DNA of 5,584 nt from Thiobacillus sp. UBA2186. GTDB taxonomy: Bacteria > Pseudomonadota > Gammaproteobacteria > Burkholderiales > Thiobacillaceae. The stretch spans positions 1 through 5,584 of the forward strand of contig DCVO01000043.1 of NCBI GenBank assembly GCA_002327405.1. The letters run 5' to 3'. Shown here piece by piece: positions 1 through 5,181 of the stretch. The translations under genes and the position numbers were made by a program. Numbering within the stretch: position 1 is the first letter of the stretch; each line of letters starts with the position of its first letter. The notes under the pieces are model-generated. The model had not been told where the DNA came from. It saw nothing but the letters and a program-made list of their open reading frames with translations, and did no database searches.

Positions 1-665
1 TGGTGATCGACGATCCCGATTCCATCCTCAAGTGCAACAACAAGGTCTACCTGGCCGAGCTGCTGGCGCGGCACCGTCTGCCCGCGCCGAAGACCCTGCT
101 GGTGCACAAGGGCAACGTGGCCGACATCGTGCCCGCATTGGGCCTGCCCTGCGTGCTGAAGCAGCCGGACAGTTCGTTTTCGCGCGGAGTGGTGAAGGTG
201 GAGACGGAAGCCGAGCTCGGCCCCAAGGTCGGCGCGCTGCTCAACGAGTCCGACCTCGTCATCGCCCAGGAATGGCTGCCGTCCGAATTCGACTGGCGCG
301 TGGGCATCCTCGATAGGCGCGTGCTGTTCGTGGCCAAGTACCTGTTCCCCAAGGGCCACTGGCAGATCATCCGCCGCGACGAGGCGCGCGGCACCTTTGA
401 AGAAGGCCCGACGGTGGCGGTCGCGGTGAGCGAGGCGCCGGCCAAGGTGGTGAGAACCGCGCTCAAGGCCGCCAACCTCATCGGCGACGGCATGTACGGC
501 GTGGACGTGAAGCAGATCGGCAACCGCTGCTACATCATCGAGGTGAACGACAATCCCAACGTCGACGCCGGCAACGAGGACGGCGTGCTGAAGGACGCGC
601 TGTACCGGGAAGTGATGGGCGTGTTCCTGAAGCGCATCGAGGCGCGCAAGCGGGGCAAGGCCTGA
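1..665 (+). CDS. RimK-type ATP-grasp amide ligase, C-terminal part (5' truncated by window)
   Basis: This is the catalytic C-terminal part of an ATP-grasp ligase of the RimK family. Such enzymes use ATP to form an acyl-phosphate on a carboxylate and join it to an amine, often adding glutamate. The frame is open from the window edge, and its first full codon (GTG at 3) is probably an internal valine, because the true start must lie upstream. Numbering from that codon, CVLKQPDSSFSRG (50-62) carries the ATP-binding lysine and the flexible loop, AQEWLPSEFDWRVG (88-101) is the hinge and substrate strand, and YGVD with EVNDNPN (165-168, 180-186) supplies the Mg ligands D168, E180 and N182. All key residues seen are intact. 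RimK-like proteins with an extra N-terminal domain are about 480 residues, so over half may be missing. The GCS2 and N-formylglutamate amidohydrolase genes follow on the same strand. The acceptor substrate is unknown, and equating it with ribosomal S6 modification would be unjustified. Confidence 0.9.
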   Translation, partial: VIDDPDSILKCNNKVYLAELLARHRLPAPKTLLVHKGNVADIVPALGLPCVLKQPDSSFSRGVVKVETEAELGPKVGALLNESDLVIAQEWLPSEFDWRVGILDRRVLFVAKYLFPKGHWQIIRRDEARGTFEEGPTVAVAVSEAPAKVVRTALKAANLIGDGMYGVDVKQIGNRCYIIEVNDNPNVDAGNEDGVLKDALYREVMGVFLKRIEARKRGKA

Positions 666-696
666 TGAAACCCGGAAAATCAGTCAAACACAGGGA

Positions 697-781
697 ACAC
701 AGAGGTATCAGGGGCAACAGAGGAACATGGAGGCTTGCTTGATTTTCTTTGTTACCTCTGTTTCCTCTGCTCCCTCTGTGT
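697..781. repeat. Imperfect inverted repeat with 9-bp CAGAGG periodicity
   Basis: Arms at 697-723 and 755-781 are reverse complements at 23 of 27 positions, separated by a 31-nt loop. Within each arm the hexamer CAGAGG, or a one-base variant, recurs every 9 bp; in the right arm three exact copies stand in register. Similar ACAGAGG-type elements are scattered in intergenic regions of many bacteria (established in general terms; not searched here). It lies between the RimK-like and GCS2 genes, so a shared transcript would fold into a long hairpin here. Read on the plus strand, the right arm encodes a false LC-Y, LC-F, LC-S, LC-V peptide upstream of the real GCS2 start. Confidence 0.8.
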
Positions 782-812
782 CAATGGCTTCCGTCGATCT
801 GCCTTGCGGCTC

Positions 813-818
813 AAGGAG
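813..818 (+). promoter_or_regulatory. Ribosome binding site of the GCS2 gene
   Basis: AAGGAG lies 9 nt before the ATG at 828. It decides the start: the frame stays open back to an ATG at 735, but that extension runs through the CAGAGG repeat and is unlike the family's N-terminus, whereas the ATG at 828 puts the conserved GIELEY motif at residue 14, where family members have it. Confidence 0.75.
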
Positions 819-827
819 AGTGTCGGG

Positions 828-2069
828 ATGAAGGCGCCATCTCCTCTCCATGCCTTCGCCGGCTACGGCATCGAGCTGGAATACATGATCGTGGACCGCG
901 AAACCCTCTCGGTGCAGCCTATTTCCGACCGCCTGCTGGGCGAGGACGGCGAGGCACCGCGCGGCCATTACGCCTGGTCGAACGAGGTGGTGCTGCACCT
1001 GATCGAGCTGAAGAACGCGGCCCCGGATGCCACGCTCGCCCCGCTGGCCGCGGGTTTTCAGGCCGAGGTGCAGGCTGTCAATGCGGCACTTGCAGAGCAC
1101 AACGCCTGCCTCATGCCCAGCGCCATGCACCCCTGGATGAACCCCGCGCTCGAGACCCGGCTGTGGCCGCACCGGCACGCGGAAATCTACCGGACCTACG
1201 ACCGCATCTTCGACTGCAGGCGCCACGGCTGGGCCAACCTGCAAAGCGTGCATCTCAACCTGCCATTCGCGGACGACGCCGAATTCGCGCGCCTGCACGC
1301 CGCGGTGCGGCTGGTGCTGCCCATCCTGCCGGCGCTGGCCGCGAGCTCGCCGTTTCAGGCAGGCCTGTTCAGCGGGCTTCTCGACACCCGCATGCAAAAC
1401 TACCGCACCCACCAGATCAAGGTGCCGCGCACCATCGGCAGCGTGATTCCCGACGCCACGGCCGGCATCGCCGACTACCGGGCGAATGTGCTGGAGCGGA
1501 TGTACAGGGCCATCGAGCCGTTCGACCCCGGACACGTCCTGCGCCACGAATGGCTCAACGCGCGCGGCGTCATCCCGCGCTTCGACCGCAATGCCCTGGA
1601 AATCCGCGTGCTCGACATGCAGGAATGCCCGCAGGCGGACCTGGCCGTTGCCGCCGCGGCCAGCGCGGCGATCAAGGCGATGTATGAATCATCGGCAGAT
1701 CTGGCAATGGATACCGAACGGCTCACGGAGGTGTTCCTCGACTGCATCCACGACGGCGAACAGGCGCTCATCGACGATGCCGACTACCTGACGCATCTGG
1801 GGTGCCTGGAATGCCGCATGTCCGCGGCCGACCTGTGGCGCTTCCTCATCGAGGCCCACTTGAAAGACGGTCCCGGCTACCGAGAACACTGGCAGGAACC
1901 ACTTTCCATCATCCTCGAACAAGGGCCGCTGGCCCGCCGCCTCCTGAAGGCCGCCGGCCCGATTGGCGGGCCCTCCCGCCTGCATGCGATATATCGCGAG
2001 CTGTGCGACAGCCTGGAGCGGGGGGAAATGTTTACTCCCCTCTCCCTCGGGGAGAGGGGCCGGGGGTGA
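828..2069 (+). CDS. GCS2-family carboxylate-amine ligase (glutamate-cysteine ligase-like)
   Basis: This 413-residue protein belongs to the GCS2 family (YbdK/plant-type glutamate-cysteine ligase fold), ATP-dependent enzymes that join a carboxylate, typically the gamma-carboxyl of glutamate, to an amine. Visible signatures are GYGIELEYMIVD (12-23), with the metal-binding acidic pair E16/E18, then NEVVLHLIELKN (52-63), QSVHLNLPF (139-147), and RFDRNALEIRVLDMQECP near 250-268. The last resembles the arginine-containing nucleotide/substrate segment of the family. It is cytoplasmic, with no signal peptide. Being next to a RimK-type ligase and an N-formylglutamate amidohydrolase argues for a dedicated conjugate pathway rather than housekeeping glutathione synthesis, though that is inference. 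The last residues, about TPLSLGERGRG, and the TGA stop are encoded by a dispersed palindromic repeat, so the native C-terminus was replaced or extended. The real substrates cannot be told from sequence. Confidence 0.9.
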   Translation: MKAPSPLHAFAGYGIELEYMIVDRETLSVQPISDRLLGEDGEAPRGHYAWSNEVVLHLIELKNAAPDATLAPLAAGFQAEVQAVNAALAEHNACLMPSAMHPWMNPALETRLWPHRHAEIYRTYDRIFDCRRHGWANLQSVHLNLPFADDAEFARLHAAVRLVLPILPALAASSPFQAGLFSGLLDTRMQNYRTHQIKVPRTIGSVIPDATAGIADYRANVLERMYRAIEPFDPGHVLRHEWLNARGVIPRFDRNALEIRVLDMQECPQADLAVAAAASAAIKAMYESSADLAMDTERLTEVFLDCIHDGEQALIDDADYLTHLGCLECRMSAADLWRFLIEAHLKDGPGYREHWQEPLSIILEQGPLARRLLKAAGPIGGPSRLHAIYRELCDSLERGEMFTPLSLGERGRG

Positions 2070-2075
2070 GGGCGC
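2037..2075. repeat. Dispersed GC-rich palindromic repeat at the GCS2 3' end
   Basis: CCCCTCTCCC (2037-2046) and GGGAGAGGGG (2050-2059) form a perfect 10-bp stem with a 3-nt loop, followed by CCGGGGGTGAGGG. This CCCTCTCCC...GGGAGAGGG...GGGTGAGGG pattern is a familiar dispersed repeat in many proteobacterial genomes, and its translation PLSLGERGRG is a common false-looking protein tail. Here it holds the last codons and the stop of the GCS2 gene and reaches to within about 20 nt of the next start. It has no T-run on either side, so it is not a classical terminator. Confidence 0.8.
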
Positions 2076-2094
2076 GCCGCGCGATACAAGACAC

Positions 2095-2799
2095 ATGAAA
2101 AAATCACCGATCAGCCTGCTCGTCACCTGCGAGCACGGCGGCAACGAAATCCCGCCGCGCTACCGGCATCTGTTCAAGGGCCATGAAGCGCTGCTCAAAA
2201 CCCACCGCGGCCATGATGCCGGCGCGCTCGTCATGGCGGAGGAAATGGCCGAGGCTTTCAAGGCGCCGCTGTTCGTGTCCACCGTGAGCCGGCTGCTGGT
2301 CGACCTCAACCGCTCGCTCGGCCATCCCAGGCTGTATTCCGAGGCGACGCGCACGGCTTCCAAAGAACTGCGGCGCGAAATACTGCAAGCGCATTACCTG
2401 CCCTACCGGAACCAGGTCGAGGCTGCTATCCAGAATGAAATCGAAAAGGGCCGGCGCGTCGTGCACATTTCCTCGCACAGCTTCACGCCGGTGCTGGACG
2501 GCGAAGTGCGCAATGCCGACATCGGCCTGCTCTACGACTCCGCGCGGGCCGGCGAAGTCGAGCTGTGCCTGCGCTGGCAGGCCGCCTTGAGGAACAACGC
2601 GCCCGCCTTGAAAGTGCGGCGCAACTACCCCTATACCGGAAAATCGGACGGCTTCACTGCCTGGCTGCGCAAGCGCTTCGGCGCGGAAGTTTATGTGGGG
2701 GTCGAACTGGAGATCAACCAAAAACTGGCGGGCGGCAAGGCCTGGCGTGAACTGCGCCGACAGTTGATCGCGTCACTGCAGCAGGCGCTGGGTTCTTGA
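2095..2799 (+). CDS. N-formylglutamate amidohydrolase family protein
   Basis: This 234-residue protein belongs to the N-formylglutamate amidohydrolase (FGase/HutG-like) family, zinc-type hydrolases that cleave an amide on a glutamate-like substrate. Family motifs are TCEHGGNEIP (11-20), THRGHDAGA (36-44), SRLLVDLNRS (65-74), HISSHSF (124-130) and VGVELEINQKL near the C-terminus. The His and Glu of CEHGG, the HD of RGHD, the HxxSH histidines and the late Glu are plausible metal and catalytic residues. No histidine-utilisation genes are nearby, so a role in histidine breakdown is unlikely. Beside two amide-forming ligases it may hydrolyse or proofread their product (inference). It starts 25 nt after the GCS2 stop. 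The ATG at 2095 fits the family because the conserved motif follows at once and no alternative start lies between the GCS2 stop and this ATG. No good Shine-Dalgarno is seen, as the inserted palindromic repeat occupies the junction, so translation may depend on reinitiation. Confidence 0.9.
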   Translation: MKKSPISLLVTCEHGGNEIPPRYRHLFKGHEALLKTHRGHDAGALVMAEEMAEAFKAPLFVSTVSRLLVDLNRSLGHPRLYSEATRTASKELRREILQAHYLPYRNQVEAAIQNEIEKGRRVVHISSHSFTPVLDGEVRNADIGLLYDSARAGEVELCLRWQAALRNNAPALKVRRNYPYTGKSDGFTAWLRKRFGAEVYVGVELEINQKLAGGKAWRELRRQLIASLQQALGS

Positions 2800-2811
2800 T
2801 GAAGCCATAGC

Positions 2812-2940
2812 CGTCACTGCGAGCCCCGCAGGGGCGCGGCAGTCCAGGGTTATCAGACAAGATTCAAGTTGCAAGATACAAGGGGGATGCGAGGCCTGAT
2901 TTAACTGGATCGCCACGGCCCTGATGGCCTCGCGATGACG
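2812..2940. repeat. Composite palindromic repeat (CGTCA-TGCGAG ... CTCGC-ATGACG type)
   Basis: The left arm (2812-2847) and right arm (2905-2940) are reverse complements at 27 of 36 positions, starting CGTCACTGCGAG and ending CTCGCGATGACG. The inner ends are GTCCAG and CTGGAT. This matches the widespread proteobacterial element of the CGTCATTGCGAG...CAATCCAG / CTGGATTG...CTCGCAATGACG type (recalled, not searched). The left arm contains its own small hairpin, GCCCC-GCA-GGGGC (2823-2835). The 57-bp centre holds a heptamer array. The element sits between convergent genes, where it could act as a bidirectional transcript-end structure, although no T-run follows either arm. Confidence 0.75.
2858..2882. 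repeat. Heptamer tandem array (CAAGNTN units)
   Basis: Units CAAGATT, CAAGTTG, CAAGATA and a broken CAAGG run in register every 7 bp from 2858. The same heptamer family occurs at 4506-4533 and, inverted, at 4547-4574. It lies in the centre of the palindromic repeat at 2812-2940. Confidence 0.75.
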
Positions 2941-2947
2941 GCGGAGG

Positions 2948-3136
2948 CTATTTGCCGTAATCGGCCAGGCGAACGAGCATCGCGTGGCAATCTTCCGGCG
3001 GCGCAGTCTTGCCCAGGCGCTGGATGCGCCCGACCTCACTCTGGCTTCGCCGAAACTCGCCCTAAAGCACCGCCTGCGCGGGCTCGTTTTCGTACCAGCC
3101 GGCGTCGTTCTCGTTGGAGTGCGCTTCGCAGGCCCA
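2948..3136 (-). pseudogene. Degenerate reading frame downstream of cfa, unidentified
   Basis: On the minus strand, in the same frame as cfa and 15 nt past its stop, a 24-codon stretch (3136 down to 3065; includes NENDAGWYENEPAQAVL) ends at a TAG (3062-3064). It is followed without frame change by 37 more codons (includes VGRIQRLGKTAPPEDCHAML and ending VRLADYGK) to a TAG at 2948. The composition is protein-like, with balanced charge, aromatics and few arginine runs, unlike the arginine-rich alternative frame. There is no plausible start with a ribosome site. The simplest reading is the 3' remnant of a gene broken by a nonsense mutation and by the neighbouring rearrangement. I do not recognise the family. 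It could also be chance open frame. Confidence 0.35.
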
Positions 3137-3151
3137 TTAGCAGGCCTTCAC

Positions 3152-4357
3152 TCATTTGCCGGCATACATGTAGTCGCGCAAATACGGGTAGTCGGGCTGT
3201 TTGCCGGCCACGGCCTTGCCGGCCAGCACCTGCCACAGTTCCAGCCAGCCGTTGTCGAAGGCGTAGGCGGAGCCGGCCATGTAGATGCGCCAGACGCGGT
3301 ATTTCTTTTCGCCGATGAGCTCACGCGCTTTTTCGTCGTGCGCTTCCAGGCGGCTGACCCATTCCCACAGGGTGCGGCCGTAGTGCGGACGCAGGTTCTC
3401 GGCGTCCAGGCATTCCAGCCCGCCGCTCACGGCGTGTTGCATGACTTCGGAGATGTGCTCGAGCTCGCCGCCGGGAAACACGTAATCGTCGATGAACTCG
3501 GAAATGCCGCTGCCCAGGCCGCGCGAGGTCAGCGAGGCGGAGGTGATGCCGTGGTTCATGACCAGGCCGCCGGGCTTGAGCAGGCTGTTTATTTTTTTGA
3601 AATAGTCGGTGATGTGCGCACGCCCCACGTGCTCGAACATGCCGACGCTGGCGATCTTGTCGTAGCCGCCCGCTTCCGGCACGTCGCGATAATCCATGAG
3701 GCGCACTTCGACGCGGCCTTCGAGGCCGCGCTTCCTGATCTCTTCCTTGACGTGGTCGTGCTGGTTGTCGGAGAGCGTGATGCCGACTGCATTGACGCCA
3801 TAATTTTCCGCTGCCCACAGAATGAGTCCGCCCCAGCCGCAACCGATGTCGAGGAAGCGCTCGCCGGGTTTGAGCGCGAGCTTCCTGCAGATATGGTCGA
3901 GCTTGGCTTCCTGGGCCTGTTCCAGCGTCATGGCAGGATCGCGGAAATAGGCGCAGGAATACACGCGCCGCTTGTCCAGCCACAGGCCGTAGAACTCGTT
4001 GGAGACGTCGTAGTGGTACTGGATGTTCTTGCGGTCGCGGCTGCGGGTATGGCGCCACCACTTCCAGGACTCGGCACCTTTTCTGTCACGACAGGCATCG
4101 CCGTCGCACAGGCGGTCGCCAAAGGCAAGGATGTCGCGCGGATTGCCGTCGATGTCGAGGCCGCCTTCGACGTAGGCGCGCGCGAGCTTGCCGAGCGAGG
4201 GATTGATGAGGGACTTGACGAGCGAGGGCTCCTTGACCTTGAGCCTGACCTTGGGCGCTGTCCGGTCGCCCGCTTCCAGACCGTTCCACAGCGTGACTTG
4301 AACCGGCAGGCCCTCGATGCGCGCCTGCAACTGCTTGGTCAAAACCGACTCCAGCAT
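3152..4357 (-). CDS. cfa: Cyclopropane-fatty-acyl-phospholipid synthase
   Basis: This enzyme transfers a methylene from S-adenosylmethionine to the double bond of unsaturated acyl chains in membrane phospholipids, at the inner membrane surface. The 401-residue length is near E. coli Cfa (382). The N-terminal accessory domain spans about 1-105. The catalytic domain follows with QYHYDVSNEFYGLWL (113-127), YSCAYF (133-138), the SAM loop LDIGCGWGGL (169-178), ITLSDNQ (193-199), SVGMFEHVG (237-245), VMNHGITS (266-273) and HYGRTLWEW (325-333). By family comparison C135, E242, H269 and Y326 correspond to the E. coli active-site Cys, Glu, His and Tyr, so it should be active. The ATG at 4357 is preceded by AGGGGGAAAC, a good ribosome site. 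A candidate promoter lies about 100 nt upstream, separating it from the DUF3501 gene. Cyclopropanation is usually linked to stationary-phase, acid and oxidative stress, which fits its neighbours only loosely. Confidence 0.97.
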   Translation of the reverse strand: MLESVLTKQLQARIEGLPVQVTLWNGLEAGDRTAPKVRLKVKEPSLVKSLINPSLGKLARAYVEGGLDIDGNPRDILAFGDRLCDGDACRDRKGAESWKWWRHTRSRDRKNIQYHYDVSNEFYGLWLDKRRVYSCAYFRDPAMTLEQAQEAKLDHICRKLALKPGERFLDIGCGWGGLILWAAENYGVNAVGITLSDNQHDHVKEEIRKRGLEGRVEVRLMDYRDVPEAGGYDKIASVGMFEHVGRAHITDYFKKINSLLKPGGLVMNHGITSASLTSRGLGSGISEFIDDYVFPGGELEHISEVMQHAVSGGLECLDAENLRPHYGRTLWEWVSRLEAHDEKARELIGEKKYRVWRIYMAGSAYAFDNGWLELWQVLAGKAVAGKQPDYPYLRDYMYAGK

Positions 4358-4360
4358 GTT

Positions 4361-4367
4361 TCCCCCT
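4361..4367 (-). promoter_or_regulatory. cfa: Ribosome binding site of cfa
   Basis: On the minus strand AGGGGGA lies 3 nt from the ATG at 4357 (read AGGGGGAAACATG). It supports the chosen start, with the closest purine-rich part a little nearer to the ATG than usual. Confidence 0.6.
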
Positions 4368-4456
4368 ATTGCTCAGCCCGGATTGAAGCCGGACACTGCG
4401 GCTACAGCATTGCGCCGTCAGCCTGACATCAGGCACATCCGTCCATCCGTTTTTTC

Positions 4457-4486
4457 AGTATAGGTGCTTCCCCGCATTGCAGCCAA
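4457..4486 (-). promoter_or_regulatory. Candidate sigma-70 promoter for cfa
   Basis: On the minus strand TTGGCT (4486-4481) and TATACT (4462-4457) are spaced by 18 nt, matching TTGACA at 4 of 6 and TATAAT at 5 of 6. Transcription would start near 4450, giving a 5' leader of about 90 nt before the cfa ATG. A 6-bp dyad, CCCCGC (4470-4475) with GCGGGG (4487-4492), overlaps the spacer and -35 box and could be an operator or chance. Prediction only. Confidence 0.45.
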
Positions 4487-4500
4487 GCGGGGAAAGGAGC

Positions 4501-4574
4501 AGATTCAAGTTACAAGTTGCAAGTTGCAAGTTGGTTGTGAGGAAACCTTGCATCTTGAATCTTGAATCTTGCGC
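4501..4574. repeat. Inverted pair of heptamer arrays
   Basis: The left array is four CAAGTTR units (4506-4533), preceded by a partial GATT unit. The right array is four CTTGNAT-type units (4547-4574). The right array is the heptamer family in reverse orientation, so the 13-nt centre (4534-4546) is flanked by arms that can pair. It lies between the DUF3501 stop and cfa. It belongs to the same family as 2858-2882. Confidence 0.8.
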
Positions 4575-4580
4575 CCCCCC

Positions 4581-5165
4581 TCATTCCCCAAGGTCGCCCG
4601 CCAGGCTGTCGCGCACGTTCTGCGGCACGATGGTTTCCTGCGTGTACAGCTCGTGGTCCACGCCCACGGCAATGGCGGCGCCGGATTTGGCGGCCTTGAC
4701 CATCTCGGGCGTGAGCTCGAAGCGCAGGAAGTGCACGGAAGAGGTCTTCTCCTCGTTCTCGCGCTCCAGATCCTCGTCGGCGATGGCGTAAACGCGGGCG
4801 AAGTCCATGACCTGCACCCACACGCGGTTCTCGATGCCCTTCAGCCTGGCCAGCATGGCGCGGCGCTCGGTCTCTTCGGGGTACTCGATCATCATGGTCG
4901 CTTTCCAGTTGCTGCCGTCCGGCACCAGGGGGCCGTAGGCTTCCAGCTCGTCCATGATGCCTGCTTCCTCGAAGGTCTTTTCGATGCGCAGCATTTCCTG
5001 GATCTGGTAGCGGATGGTGAGTTCGTCCTCGAACACCAGGGTGAGGTGATCGCCCAGGTGCACGAGGCGGTTCTTCTTGTGCGCCATGACCCTGGCGCGG
5101 AACTCTGGCCTTGCCTTGGCATAAGCCTCGAGCGACATGAGGGATTCGCGGGTGATCTGCGGCAT
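4581..5165 (-). CDS. DUF3501 family protein
   Basis: This 194-residue cytoplasmic protein matches DUF3501, a proteobacterial family without a defined biochemical role. Typical blocks are ITRESLMSLEAYAKARPEFR (4-23), FEDELTIRYQIQEM (45-58), PDGSNWKATMMIEYP (82-96), RVWVQV (114-119) and IADEDLER followed by KTSSVHFLRFEL (128-151). The start at 5165 is chosen because AAGGAGT (5173-5179) stands 7 nt upstream and MPQITRESL fits the family N-terminus. An upstream in-frame ATG at 5189 would add 8 residues and overlap the ferritin-like gene's stop (ATGATTGA), but lacks a good ribosome site. In many genomes DUF3501 lies with a ferritin-like or rubrerythrin gene and a heterodisulfide-reductase-like Fe-S protein (recalled), and the same trio appears here, suggesting a role in iron or peroxide handling. 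The 16-nt gap to the upstream gene indicates co-transcription. Confidence 0.9.
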   Translation of the reverse strand: MPQITRESLMSLEAYAKARPEFRARVMAHKKNRLVHLGDHLTLVFEDELTIRYQIQEMLRIEKTFEEAGIMDELEAYGPLVPDGSNWKATMMIEYPEETERRAMLARLKGIENRVWVQVMDFARVYAIADEDLERENEEKTSSVHFLRFELTPEMVKAAKSGAAIAVGVDHELYTQETIVPQNVRDSLAGDLGE

Positions 5166-5172
5166 GTTCAAT

Positions 5173-5179
5173 ACTCCTT
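5173..5179 (-). promoter_or_regulatory. Ribosome binding site deciding the DUF3501 start
   Basis: On the minus strand AAGGAGT lies between the ferritin-like gene's stop (5182) and the ATG at 5165, 7 nt from that ATG. It favours 5165 over the upstream ATG at 5189. Confidence 0.75.
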
Positions 5180-5181
5180 GC

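Noticed and set aside
735..827. Cysteine- and leucine-rich N-terminal extension of the GCS2 protein as a signal peptide or metal site
   Set aside because: The LC repeats come from the 9-bp CAGAGG repeat, and a strong ribosome site stands before the internal ATG at 828.
708..1547. 279-codon open frame on the minus strand
   Set aside because: It lies opposite the GCS2 gene and has the low-complexity H/V/Q/G composition typical of an antisense shadow.
3062..3064. In-frame TAG as a pyrrolysine codon
   Set aside because: No pyrrolysine machinery is visible, the reading frame has no start, and a decayed gene explains it more simply.
3036..3155. Arginine-rich 39-codon frame starting at an ATG overlapping the cfa stop
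   Set aside because: No ribosome site, biased arginine composition, and the alternative frame over the same bases looks more protein-like.
2984..4426. 480-codon open frame on the plus strand
   Set aside because: It is antisense to cfa, whose motifs and active-site residues are clear. The long frame is a by-product of high-GC codon use, without recognisable domains.
4470..4492. CCCCGC/GCGGGG stem as a rho-independent terminator for the DUF3501 operon
   Set aside because: On the minus strand the stem is followed by AAGCACC rather than a T-run, so it lacks the terminator tail.
4501..4574. Heptamer arrays as a CRISPR array
   Set aside because: The units are 7 bp with no spacers, and no cas genes are present.
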